Below, piece by piece: positions 1-8,628 of a DNA stretch of 64,000 nucleotides. Source of the stretch: an uncultured Woeseiaceae bacterium (GTDB lineage Bacteria; Pseudomonadota; Gammaproteobacteria; Steroidobacterales; Woeseiaceae); the NCBI GenBank assembly GCA_902510755.1, contig CABXCS010000001.1:1-64000 (forward strand), in the 5' to 3' direction. Under the pieces are notes generated by a model. It did no database searches. It had not been told where the DNA came from and saw nothing but the letters and a program-made list of their open reading frames with translations. Position 1 is the stretch's first letter, and every line of letters begins with the position of its first letter. The translations under genes and the position numbers were made by a program.

Positions 1-1579
1 TTGCTAATGTGGATTTCAGTTCCTTTGGTGAATTTAATCGATATCCGTCAGCACCAAATGATTCTGCAATTTTTAAGAAATCTGGGTTGGTTAAATCAGC
101 ACCAATAATATGTGATTCAAATCTGTCTTTTTGATCTCGTCGCACATTACCAAATGAACTATTGTTGAATACAATAGTTATTAAGCCGATATTATGCTGT
201 ATTGCAGTTGCTAATTCAGGCATGGCAAATAAAAATCCGCCATCCCCAATTATTGATACAACTGGCTTATCTGGTGCTGCAACTTTTACTCCCAAAGCAG
301 TTGGGAATCCATAACCCAATGTTCCTTGATATCCAGATGATACATAGGTTCTTGGCTCATAGGTTGGAAATCCATAATAAGAAGTGAAACCTGCTTGGCA
401 TAACTCCTCAACAAAGTACCCATCTCTCGGAAGTACATCTCGAATCACATTTAAATATGACATTTGTGGCTGGATCTTCTCTATAGCAACACCCATTTTT
501 GTTTTAGCTGCAGTGATTCGGTCAATATTTCCCGCCTTAAAACCAACCTTATTGATTTTATTGATTAATGCACTAACACCGTCAACAGAATCAGCAACAA
601 TACCCACATCTGGCTTTAAGCGAGTCATTTCTTCAGGGTCTATATCTATTCTAATTAATTTCGGTGCATTTGCGTATACAGACCCAACCCACCCTGGAGG
701 TGATCGATCATAGTACTTCATCATTGACAACCAACGCATATATTGCATTTCTAAGCGTGAACCAATTCCGATTAACAGATCTGTATCATTCCATAACTTT
801 CTCGCTGCTGCACTTGACACACCAACTTCACTATCTTCACTTACAACTCCTTTACCACTTCTTAATGCAGTAGAGGCGGCACCTAACAGCGAAGATAACT
901 CTCTTACCTCTGCACTCGCGTGCTGTGCTCCACTTCCAGACATAATCATTATATTCTTTGATTTTGCTATCAGATTTGCCGCTTGACTGATAGCGTCATC
1001 ATTAATTGAGGGTTTATCAATCTCAATATTTCCTGGAAGGCATTCCACATCCCATAACTGCGCCATTGTATCCCAGCACATTTCAACAGAAACTGGTCCA
1101 GGTCTCCCACTTTGCATGGTTTTGAATGCTTGATTCATGAAAGCAGGAGTCTCAGTCGGATCTGAAATGTGTCCGGCATATTTGATAATTGTCTCTAACG
1201 TTGCGGTTTGACTTGATAATTCATGCAAATGACCTCTGCCTTTGCCAAGAAACTCTGAAGGAACCTGTCCTGTCATACATAAAAGAGGTACATTACCCCC
1301 AGCCGCTGTACACAATGCAGCTGTAGTATTTAAAACACCGGGGCCAGGTACGACTGAAAAAGCTCCAGGTTTACCCGTTGCCTTAGAGTAACCATAGGCC
1401 ATATAACCAGCACCCTGTTCATGTCGTGTAATTACCGTTTTAATATCAGGCTGCTTATATAAAGCATCAAATATTGGGTAGGTTTGAGCTCCTGGCAAAC
1501 CAAAAACTGTGTCAATACCATTGGCTTGTGCCGCCCTAACCATGGCTTCACCACCTGACATTTTTTCTAATTTCTTCAC
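1..1579 (-). CDS. Thiamine-pyrophosphate enzyme (acetolactate synthase / 2-oxoacid decarboxylase fold), 3' end cut by window edge
   Basis: About 526 residues are visible and the C-terminus runs off the window. The TPP/ALS fold is clear. The N-terminal PYR domain has the catalytic-type Glu in RHEQGAGYMA (about residue 54). The C-terminal PP domain has the Mg-TPP motif beginning GDGGF near residue 443 and closing with NN about 26 residues later. The likely start is GTG at 1579, which overlaps the stop of the upstream Nramp-like gene (GTGA) and has AGGA upstream. Family members decarboxylate 2-oxoacids or join C2 units; the substrate cannot be read from the sequence. Being third in an operon behind an aldehyde dehydrogenase suggests 2-oxoacid decarboxylation followed by aldehyde oxidation (inference). 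Biosynthetic acetolactate synthase is less likely because no small subunit is nearby. Confidence 0.88.
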   Translation of the reverse strand, partial: MKKLEKMSGGEAMVRAAQANGIDTVFGLPGAQTYPIFDALYKQPDIKTVITRHEQGAGYMAYGYSKATGKPGAFSVVPGPGVLNTTAALCTAAGGNVPLLCMTGQVPSEFLGKGRGHLHELSSQTATLETIIKYAGHISDPTETPAFMNQAFKTMQSGRPGPVSVEMCWDTMAQLWDVECLPGNIEIDKPSINDDAISQAANLIAKSKNIMIMSGSGAQHASAEVRELSSLLGAASTALRSGKGVVSEDSEVGVSSAAARKLWNDTDLLIGIGSRLEMQYMRWLSMMKYYDRSPPGWVGSVYANAPKLIRIDIDPEEMTRLKPDVGIVADSVDGVSALINKINKVGFKAGNIDRITAAKTKMGVAIEKIQPQMSYLNVIRDVLPRDGYFVEELCQAGFTSYYGFPTYEPRTYVSSGYQGTLGYGFPTALGVKVAAPDKPVVSIIGDGGFLFAMPELATAIQHNIGLITIVFNNSSFGNVRRDQKDRFESHIIGADLTNPDFLKIAESFGADGYRLNSPKELKSTLA

Positions 1580-2811
1580 ATTACTATCCTTGTATATATA
1601 AAACCTATTGCAAATAAAGTCATAATTAAAATACATGACCAATTCCAAATAACTAGTATCTTATTAGGTCTGTACTTTGTTGGAATTTTTTTTGATGTAA
1701 TAGCCAAATAATTATAATAAGCAATCGTAGGTGCAGCAATTAGCCCAACACTTGTCGCGAAATACAAAAACGCTTTGAAACTACTCAATAGGAATAATAA
1801 TATTATAATTATCCCAATAACTTGAATACATGAAAATAACTTATATCGATCTGGTAAATGAACAGGTCTTTTCATTATCACACCAGCTAAGCGATCAGTT
1901 AAACGAGGCATTACATCCATTAATGCAATTTGAGTAGACCACATAACTGCGAGGCCTGCACTGGCAATAACAGGATAAGACCACTTGCCTATTGTCTCTG
2001 TGAAGACATGAAATAATTCAGCGGCAAACTCTGGTGGGGTAACTGGGACCTCTCTACCTGTCCCAAATAGGACTGCTGTACCCATTACGACAAAACATAC
2101 CGCTAAAAATAATGTTAAAAAATAACCTATCTTAAAATCTCTAATTGCATCTTCACCACTAAAATTAGCTTCATCAAGTTTCCTTTTTTCGACCACCCAT
2201 TTGGAAAATAAAATAGCTCCATTAGTGGGCATAGGCATCCATCCTGCAACCGCTATTACAAATAGAGATAGCGGCATATCAATGGATACATCAGCTAATA
2301 TAGGTCTGCCATTACTTCCCAATAGAGGCAGTGCAAACAAAAGAGCTGCTAAAGTTAAAAGTGAGAATACTATAACCAGAATTTTAACAATATTTTCTGC
2401 TTTTCCATACTGACCATTCATTAATATGAGTGCTGAAAATATAGTGATAATAATTGCTACATAGGGTGCGGAATAAGATAAATCAAAGACACTTATAAAT
2501 AAACCAGCAGTAACCATTGAAACGGCACTGGTGGCAATGAAAGTATCTACTATAAAACCAGCCAAGAGCCAAGCAAGGGCTAACTTACTTATCTCACCAT
2601 AAGCTTTTACTAAACTCTCACCAGTTGCATTGGCATAATCTACAGCGAAACGGAATGCTGGGTATTTTATCAATGTCACCGCTATTATGAGCCATAACAA
2701 AGATAACCCATAATCTGCACCTGCTTGCGTTGAATAAACCAAATGGGAAACACCTACACCAACTGCTGCAAGCATTAGACCAGGCCCAACACGTGATAAA
2801 ATTTTGTTCAT
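1576..2811 (-). CDS. Divergent Nramp-family (SLC11-like) membrane transporter lacking the DPGN motif
   Basis: 411 residues, the usual Nramp length, with about 11 hydrophobic segments. The N-terminus (GPGLMLAAVG...QAGADYG) matches the Nramp start. However, the TM1 metal-binding DPGN of MntH-type proteins is replaced by a GVSH stretch, and the TM6 MPH motif by GWMPMPTN. Those positions normally coordinate Mn/Fe, so the protein probably does not carry transition metals in the usual way. It belongs to a divergent subfamily whose substrate I do not know. It lies 4 bp after the aldehyde dehydrogenase gene and overlaps the next gene by 4 bp, so the three are translationally linked. A role in uptake of the compound handled by the two enzymes is possible (inference). 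Confidence 0.85.
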   Translation of the reverse strand: MNKILSRVGPGLMLAAVGVGVSHLVYSTQAGADYGLSLLWLIIAVTLIKYPAFRFAVDYANATGESLVKAYGEISKLALAWLLAGFIVDTFIATSAVSMVTAGLFISVFDLSYSAPYVAIIITIFSALILMNGQYGKAENIVKILVIVFSLLTLAALLFALPLLGSNGRPILADVSIDMPLSLFVIAVAGWMPMPTNGAILFSKWVVEKRKLDEANFSGEDAIRDFKIGYFLTLFLAVCFVVMGTAVLFGTGREVPVTPPEFAAELFHVFTETIGKWSYPVIASAGLAVMWSTQIALMDVMPRLTDRLAGVIMKRPVHLPDRYKLFSCIQVIGIIIILLFLLSSFKAFLYFATSVGLIAAPTIAYYNYLAITSKKIPTKYRPNKILVIWNWSCILIMTLFAIGFIYTRIVM

Positions 2812-2815
2812 TCAA

Positions 2816-4231
2816 TTACGCTTTTGCAACATTTACGATCTGAATATTCGTGTACTCATGGAGGCCTTCTTCAGCAAATTCTACCCCAATTCCAGAACAT
2901 TTGACTCCGCCAAATGGAACATTTGGAGCAATTCCACCATGACCATTTACCCATGCTGTACCACACTCCAATTGGCTAGCAACTTTTGCAGCTCGCTCCG
3001 TATCAGAGGACCAGACAGAACCGCCCAAACCCGTCTCAAGGGCATTAGCACTATTAATTGCGTCATCTAAATCTGAGTATTTGATTATCGGTAATAGTGG
3101 TCCAAACTGCTCTTCATCAACTATCCGCATTCCATCATTAACATCAGCAACCAGCGTATATGGCATAAAATATCCTGGCTCATTAGGTATATCTCCTCCA
3201 CAAAGAACGCGACCACCTTGTTCTTTCGCATCCTCGAATAAAGCTACAACTTTGTCATATTGCATTTTATTTTGAATTGGACCTTGTAAGTTATTCTCAT
3301 CAAGACCATCTCCCATTGGGATACCAGATGCAGCATTAGCTAACTCTTTACATAAATCATCATAAATCGAATCATGAACATATAATCTTTTCAAAGCAGC
3401 ACATGTTTGACCATTATTCAGAAATGCACCCTGAATTATATCCGGTGCAACTGCGGCTGGATCAACATCATCAAGAACAATACCCGCATCATTACCGCCA
3501 AGTTCGAGCGTCAATCTTTTCAAACTCGCAGAAGAACTGCTCATGACTTTTTTGCCAGTTGGAATAGATCCTGTAAAAATAATTTTTTGGATATTGGGAT
3601 GCTCAGTCATCCATTGACCTAAATTATCTTCACCTGTAACACAATTAAGCACACCAGCTGGTAAACAAGCGCTGATAATTTCTGCCATACGCAGCGAACT
3701 CAAGGGAGTATATGGTGAGGGTTTCATTACCACTGTATTGCCCGCCCTAATAGCCGGTACAATATGCCAAACCGCAATCATAAGCGGCCAATTCCAAGGG
3801 AGTATAGAACCAACAACACCTATTGGTTTTCTGGTTTGAACGATTTTTGCATTTTCATCATCTTGGATAATTTTTTCAGGAAGCTTTAATGTACTGGTAT
3901 AACCTGCCCATCCAGCTGCGCCACCAAGTTCAAATCTTGAGCCGGCCCCTTCAAGAGGTTTACCCTGTTCTTGAGTTAATAATTTAGCCAACTCTTCTGA
4001 GTGTGATGCAATTGCTGATGATATTTTTCCACAAACAGCAGCTCTGTCATCATCTGAAACTTTTGACCAAGTTATAAATGCATCAGAAGCTGCTTTCACG
4101 GCACTGTTCAAATGATCTTTTGTTGCGATTGGGCAATTCGCAACCACCTCTTCATTAGCTGGGTTTTTCACAGCAAATGTTTTCTCAGTGACTATTTTGT
4201 CACCATTTATAATTAGACCATAATCAGACAT
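2816..4231 (-). CDS. NAD(P)-dependent aldehyde dehydrogenase
   Basis: About 471 residues. It has the ALDH-superfamily hallmarks: a Rossmann segment around GSILPWNWPLMIA, the glutamate motif LELGGNDAG and the nucleophile Cys in NNGQTCAALKR (about residue 276). The ATG at 4231 is preceded by AGGAG at good spacing; a TTG six bases upstream is less likely. It is first in a three-gene operon (ALDH, Nramp-like, TPP enzyme) expressed from the conserved promoter at 4337-4375, leaving a leader of roughly 100 nt. That promoter is nearly identical to the one of the homoprotocatechuate genes, so a substrate such as 4-hydroxyphenylacetaldehyde or another aromatic aldehyde is reasonable (inference). The family assignment is firm; the substrate is not. 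Confidence 0.93.
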   Translation of the reverse strand: MSDYGLIINGDKIVTEKTFAVKNPANEEVVANCPIATKDHLNSAVKAASDAFITWSKVSDDDRAAVCGKISSAIASHSEELAKLLTQEQGKPLEGAGSRFELGGAAGWAGYTSTLKLPEKIIQDDENAKIVQTRKPIGVVGSILPWNWPLMIAVWHIVPAIRAGNTVVMKPSPYTPLSSLRMAEIISACLPAGVLNCVTGEDNLGQWMTEHPNIQKIIFTGSIPTGKKVMSSSSASLKRLTLELGGNDAGIVLDDVDPAAVAPDIIQGAFLNNGQTCAALKRLYVHDSIYDDLCKELANAASGIPMGDGLDENNLQGPIQNKMQYDKVVALFEDAKEQGGRVLCGGDIPNEPGYFMPYTLVADVNDGMRIVDEEQFGPLLPIIKYSDLDDAINSANALETGLGGSVWSSDTERAAKVASQLECGTAWVNGHGGIAPNVPFGGVKCSGIGVEFAEEGLHEYTNIQIVNVAKA

Positions 4232-4336
4232 TCTCAAACTCCTAATTTTTTATTATCATTTAAACTAACGACCCTTTATAAATTCAGGGTACGATTGTTA
4301 CATGCTATAACTAATAACACCATAAAGATGAATTCA

Positions 4337-4375
4337 TAAGAAAGTATACTTAACATGTTAAATTAACTCAAATCA
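4337..4375 (-). promoter_or_regulatory. Conserved promoter/operator, copy 1 (ALDH operon; faces sulfatase)
   Basis: Read on the minus strand, a -35-like TTGAGT (4371-4366), a 17-base spacer and a -10-like TATACT (4348-4343) drive the ALDH operon. The spacer contains the perfect palindrome TTAACATGTTAA, and the -10 sits inside the palindrome AAGTATACTT. The whole 39-bp block matches the block at 18468-18506 in 38 of 39 positions, inverted. The spacer palindrome fits a MarR-type repressor operator, with HpaR the obvious candidate (inference). No clear plus-strand promoter for the sulfatase gene was seen. Confidence 0.75.
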
Positions 4376-4429
4376 TGATATTTATACTAAATAAGTTTTA
4401 ATATATTATTTAAAAAGGGAATTAATTCA

Positions 4430-6097
4430 ATGCAACCTCTAAAAATCAAAATATTCAAATTAATTTTATTAATCCCTTTTTTGAGTTTTGGCTCGTATCT
4501 CTATGCGAATGAATCAGAACCACCTAATATAATATTAATTGTTGCAGATGATTTAGGGTATTCAGATCTGGGTGTATATGGTAGTGAAATAAAAACACCT
4601 AATTTAGATAATATGGCAAAAAATGGTATTCAATTAACAAATTACCATACTGGTCCAACATGCGGACCAACCCGAGCCATGCTAATGACTGGTGTCGATA
4701 ATCATCGTGCTGGCCTTGGGACAAATGCAGCTGCGTTAAGGCGACTTCCTGAGTTGAGGGGATTACCAGGTTATGAGGGGTTTTTGAATGACCGTGTAAT
4801 GCCGTTCTCAAAAATCTTAAATGATGCTGGTTATCATACATTTATGGCTGGGAAATGGGATCTGGGGAAAACAAAAGGAAAGCTTCCAACAGATCAGGGA
4901 TTTGATCGATATTTTGGAATAGCTGATGGCGGCGGCAGTCATTTTAGTGATGGTCGAGGAACATTTGCTGGTCAACAAATTGCAGCTTATTTTGAAGATG
5001 GTAAGAAAGTTACAAAACTAGATAAAGAATTCTACTCAACAAAAGATTATACCAATCGAATTCTTAATTATATAAAGAATAAGCCTCAGGACGACAAACC
5101 TTTCTTTGCCTACTTAGCATATACCGCGCCTCATTGGCCGCTTCAGGTACCTGATGCATGGATAGATAGATATAAAGGGACTTACGATAAAGGTTGGGAA
5201 GAAATTCGTAAGCAACGTTTTGAACAACAGAAATCATTTGGGTTGCTAAATCCAGATGTTCAGTTAACCCCTCTAAATCGTGCGGTAAAGAGCTGGGACT
5301 CACTACCAACTTTTCAAAAACAAACAGAAATCAAGCGAGCAGAACTGCATGCCGCAATGATCGAATTAATGGATCTTCATATAGGTCGACTTATAGAGTT
5401 TTTAACTGACAACATTGATAGAGAAACTATCGTAATTTTTGTTTCTGATAATGGGGCTGAAGGAAATGATATTGGTGCAGTTGGTGATAATAAATACTGG
5501 ATTCCTGCTACCTTTGATAACAGGATAGAGAATATGGGAAAAAGAGATTCTTATGTATGGTTGGGAGCTGGATGGGCTCACGCCATGGTCTCACCTTTTC
5601 GAAATTATAAATCTTATACAACCGAGGGTGGCATAAAAACTCCAGCTATATTTTATAGCACTAAAAATAGATTTAATAATGGAATCAAAAATTCAGTTAT
5701 GTCAGTTATGGATATTGCTCCAACCATCCTTGATATAGTAGATCTGAAGCACCCGCATGTATCTGAGAAAGAGTTGATCCCCATGACTGGTAAATCAGCA
5801 TTGAATTATCTTACTGATCAATCAGAAACAATACATGGAGATGAACCTATTGGTTGGGAATTATATGGGAATCGTGCATTGATAAAAAATAAATATAAAG
5901 CAGTCCTTATCTGGCCTCCAGAGGGCACTGGTGAATGGCAGCTCTATGATATATCTGAGGATCCTACTGAAAGTAATGATCTTTCAAAAAGCCACGCCAA
6001 CCTTCTTGAGAAAATGATCAATGACTGGAATGGTTACGCTGAAGTTAATGGTGTAGCTATAGTCAACGAGGATATTGGATATGGTCGATATAAATAA
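4430..6097 (+). CDS. Type I sulfatase (arylsulfatase), exported
   Basis: 555 residues with an N-terminal signal peptide ending near YANE, so periplasmic or secreted. NIILIVADDLGYSD carries the metal-binding aspartates. The sulfatase signature CGPTR around Cys78 has the C-x-P-T-R form seen in Pseudomonas arylsulfatase; this Cys must be converted to formylglycine by a maturation enzyme that is not in the window. FVSDNGAEG supplies the second metal site. The enzyme hydrolyses sulfate esters. The gene is divergent from the ALDH operon and shares its regulatory element with the hpa genes, so a phenolic sulfate substrate is plausible (inference). A carbohydrate sulfatase cannot be excluded, but the sequence looks closer to arylsulfatases. 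The start has AGGGA upstream. Confidence 0.92.
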   Translation: MQPLKIKIFKLILLIPFLSFGSYLYANESEPPNIILIVADDLGYSDLGVYGSEIKTPNLDNMAKNGIQLTNYHTGPTCGPTRAMLMTGVDNHRAGLGTNAAALRRLPELRGLPGYEGFLNDRVMPFSKILNDAGYHTFMAGKWDLGKTKGKLPTDQGFDRYFGIADGGGSHFSDGRGTFAGQQIAAYFEDGKKVTKLDKEFYSTKDYTNRILNYIKNKPQDDKPFFAYLAYTAPHWPLQVPDAWIDRYKGTYDKGWEEIRKQRFEQQKSFGLLNPDVQLTPLNRAVKSWDSLPTFQKQTEIKRAELHAAMIELMDLHIGRLIEFLTDNIDRETIVIFVSDNGAEGNDIGAVGDNKYWIPATFDNRIENMGKRDSYVWLGAGWAHAMVSPFRNYKSYTTEGGIKTPAIFYSTKNRFNNGIKNSVMSVMDIAPTILDIVDLKHPHVSEKELIPMTGKSALNYLTDQSETIHGDEPIGWELYGNRALIKNKYKAVLIWPPEGTGEWQLYDISEDPTESNDLSKSHANLLEKMINDWNGYAEVNGVAIVNEDIGYGRYK

Positions 6098-6115
6098 AAT
6101 TATCCATCTTATTTA

Positions 6116-6751
6116 CTATTGAAATGAACGGCCTAATTCAATTAACTCAGAATAAAAACCAGATACATTTAAGGTAATTTCAATTGGATGCTCTTCAATA
6201 TTCAACCAATACCATCCATGGTTACCACCGAATGGAGCAACAATTGAGCCTGCACTACTGGATGTTTCACTCTCCCTGTAACGAATAAAATAATCATCTG
6301 GATAAAGTTGAACATCTTGCTTAGGGTCAGCATGAAAATCTGTATAAACCACACCTTTATTAACTGACCATGAATAAACCAAAACATCACCTTGCTGCAT
6401 GAGCGCCTTATATTCGAGTTGTTCACCGCTATCAAGATTTATTATAATTTGATCACTAGAAAAAGAATTCAACTGTGTTGTTGAGAATGGAGCGCCTATA
6501 ACATCTGGCTCCCATGAGTCAAATTCTTCGGGAATTGCTGGATAGTCACCACTAATCACTCTCACTACCGTGTTTTGTTCTGAAGGAGCTTCTTTATCCG
6601 TAAGCTTTATTAATCCCAATTTATTTCCAACTCCAGTTGGGTCAACGCCATATTCAGCAGGTAATATAAACATTACAACTATAATAATTGCTAATAATAA
6701 AACTCCCATAATCCCTGAAAATGAAAGCTTATTTTCGTTTTTATCGCCCAT
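6116..6751 (-). CDS. Transmembrane anchor-type protein, HupE/UreJ partner
   Basis: 211 residues. One N-terminal membrane helix (GVLLLAIIIVVMFILP) is followed by AEYGVDPTGVG and a largely soluble, beta-rich C-terminal part that would face the periplasm. The helix followed by PAEYGxDPTGxG is what I recall from proteins called 'transmembrane anchor protein' in proteobacterial genomes, often next to HupE/UreJ genes, as here. The function is unknown. It lies 93 bases downstream of the HupE/UreJ gene on the same strand and is probably co-transcribed. No catalytic motif is apparent. Confidence 0.65.
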   Translation of the reverse strand: MGDKNENKLSFSGIMGVLLLAIIIVVMFILPAEYGVDPTGVGNKLGLIKLTDKEAPSEQNTVVRVISGDYPAIPEEFDSWEPDVIGAPFSTTQLNSFSSDQIIINLDSGEQLEYKALMQQGDVLVYSWSVNKGVVYTDFHADPKQDVQLYPDDYFIRYRESETSSSAGSIVAPFGGNHGWYWLNIEEHPIEITLNVSGFYSELIELGRSFQ

Positions 6752-6844
6752 AAAACACTCTTTGTAGAATTAAATTAATACCTAAAAATTGTAAACTTAA
6801 ATTAGACGTGACTCATTGTCATTTTTTTATTATAGGTTGATTGT

Positions 6845-7570
6845 TTATAAAAGTGCAAAAGATAAGAAATATCCACTTATTTGAAAACTAGCTAGCATAA
6901 AGCCAGAAAACATTAAGCAATAGTTAAACATTCTGGCATGCTTATAAAAACCTCCTTGTGTTCGCCATAAATTAATAGCAACTAAAGCACCTAATAACGC
7001 TATCATTTGCCCTATTTCAACACCTAAATTAAAAGAGAGTATGTTTGTAACCAAACCATCATCAGACAAAGTCATGTCCTGAATTTTGGTTGCCAAGCCT
7101 AATCCATGAATTAATCCAAAGATAAATACCGCTAATTTGGGATTTGGTATTTTACTGATAATCGACTTTAAACCATCAAGATTCTCTAATGCTTTATAAG
7201 CCACTGATAACCCGATAATTGCATCAATAATATATGGGTTAATTTTCAATCCAATCAATACCCCAGAAAGCAGCGTAATACTGTGCCCTAATGCGAAAAG
7301 TGAGACAAATAATGCTACCTCCCTGAGCTTATACAAAAAGAAAATAACCCCACATAAATACAACAAATGATCGTAGCCGGTGATCATATGTTTAGCGCCT
7401 AAATAAATGAAAACTCCTATTGCCTGACCATTATTCTCTTGCAGGAAATGAGCATCTTTACCAGATATACCATGCGCTTGAACTGTGTTTAAGAGTAGTA
7501 CTAAAAATACATAAAGACACATAAATATAACTATATTGTGTTGCTTGACAGTAAAATTCAGTTTCTTCAT
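6845..7570 (-). CDS. HupE/UreJ family membrane protein
   Basis: 241 residues. It has an N-terminal signal-like segment, then AHGISGKDAHF and about six membrane helices. Conserved polar positions include YLGAKHMITGYDHLLYL, FALGHSITL and FGLIHGLGLA; the histidines in the helices are typical of HupE/UreJ proteins, which are linked to nickel or other metal transport. No hydrogenase or urease gene is in the window, so the metal role here is open. AGGAGG lies about 13 bases before the start, a long spacing. It is followed by the transmembrane anchor protein and diverges from the MhpB-like gene. Confidence 0.75.
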   Translation of the reverse strand: MKKLNFTVKQHNIVIFMCLYVFLVLLLNTVQAHGISGKDAHFLQENNGQAIGVFIYLGAKHMITGYDHLLYLCGVIFFLYKLREVALFVSLFALGHSITLLSGVLIGLKINPYIIDAIIGLSVAYKALENLDGLKSIISKIPNPKLAVFIFGLIHGLGLATKIQDMTLSDDGLVTNILSFNLGVEIGQMIALLGALVAINLWRTQGGFYKHARMFNYCLMFSGFMLASFQISGYFLSFALL

Positions 7571-7660
7571 AAGATGACAGCGCCCTCCTAATAAGGTCTA
7601 ATTGAATTAATAAATAACTTTATAAAATATTAATATTTCTAAGTATTAAGGAATAATAAC

Positions 7661-8620
7661 ATGACATCATCCCTTGTATGTGCATCTCATAGTCCTCTTC
7701 TTTATTGCTATGCGGAACAACCTAAAGATTGGGATGCACTTCAGCTCGCCTATGAAGAGCGAATAAAAGCAGTAAAAAAATATAATCCTGATTTAGTTAT
7801 TGCTTTCGGTTCAGATCACTTTAATGGTTTTTTTTTAAAGCTTATGCCATCTTTTTGTATTGGTATCAATGCAACAGCTACCAATGATATTGGTGGTTTT
7901 CCAGGAAAATTGGATGTTCCACCTGAAATAGCAATCAATATAACAAATTTCCTTCGCAATCATGATATTGATCCAGCAACCTCGACAGATATGAAAATCG
8001 ATCATGCATTCTCACAAACCATCCATACCATGTGTGGGAGCCTAAGTGCGAAACCTGTAATCCCAATATTTATAAATTGTATATGCGAACCGTTTGTACC
8101 ATTTCGTCGCTCTAGATTAATGGGGGAAGCAATTGGTAACTATATACGGTCATCCAAAAAACGAGTTTTATTGTTAGCTTCAGGTGGAATGTCACATCAC
8201 CCAAGACGCTATTATCCAGAAGTTGATCATGGACCAAAAGAAGTTAACGCATGGCAAAATTCGGGGGGTGATGATGATTCATCATTAAGTTCTGAACAAT
8301 GGATAGAACGTCTTGAAGAAATGCATCACGAGGGCGCTGAAATGATCGCAAGAGGAGAAAGGACAGCTGCTGATATGCGTTTAAACGAAGAAGCTGATAT
8401 GCGATTTTTAGAAGTACTAACAAACTTCAAGCTCAATGACTTTGATAGCTGGGATCAGAAACAACTTGTCCAAGAGGCAGGTATAGGTTCAATGGAACTT
8501 CATACATGGATTGCTGCAACTGCAGCACATAAAGCGGCTGGTGGTAGCAAGCCAAAATTAGATTTCTATTCCGTTGCTCCTGAAATTGGTATCGCTGCAG
8601 GAATTATTCACGGCGATTAA
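7661..8620 (+). CDS. mhpB: Class III extradiol dioxygenase, MhpB-like (2,3-dihydroxyphenylpropionate 1,2-dioxygenase)
   Basis: 319 residues against 314 in E. coli MhpB. It opens with SSLVCASHSPLL and keeps His10, His53, His115 (KIDHAF) and His179 (GGMSHH), the last two at the numbered positions of the E. coli catalytic histidines. The family opens the ring of 3-(2,3-dihydroxyphenyl)propionate or related catechols in an Fe(II)-dependent reaction in the cytoplasm. No other mhp gene (hydrolase, hydratase, aldolase) is adjacent. The gene stands alone on the plus strand between the HupE pair and the end of an MFS gene. It probably feeds into the same aromatic network; the true catechol substrate is uncertain. 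Confidence 0.88.
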   Translation: MTSSLVCASHSPLLYCYAEQPKDWDALQLAYEERIKAVKKYNPDLVIAFGSDHFNGFFLKLMPSFCIGINATATNDIGGFPGKLDVPPEIAINITNFLRNHDIDPATSTDMKIDHAFSQTIHTMCGSLSAKPVIPIFINCICEPFVPFRRSRLMGEAIGNYIRSSKKRVLLLASGGMSHHPRRYYPEVDHGPKEVNAWQNSGGDDDSSLSSEQWIERLEEMHHEGAEMIARGERTAADMRLNEEADMRFLEVLTNFKLNDFDSWDQKQLVQEAGIGSMELHTWIAATAAHKAAGGSKPKLDFYSVAPEIGIAAGIIHGD

Positions 8621-8628
8621 ACAATCTC

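Noticed and set aside
2804-3622. Plus-strand frames across the aldehyde dehydrogenase gene
   Set aside because: They are reverse-strand shadows of a gene with complete catalytic motifs.
7571-7660. AAATATTAATATTT palindrome before the MhpB-like gene as an operator
   Set aside because: Short AT-only palindromes are expected by chance at this base composition, and no matching -35/-10 pair was found.
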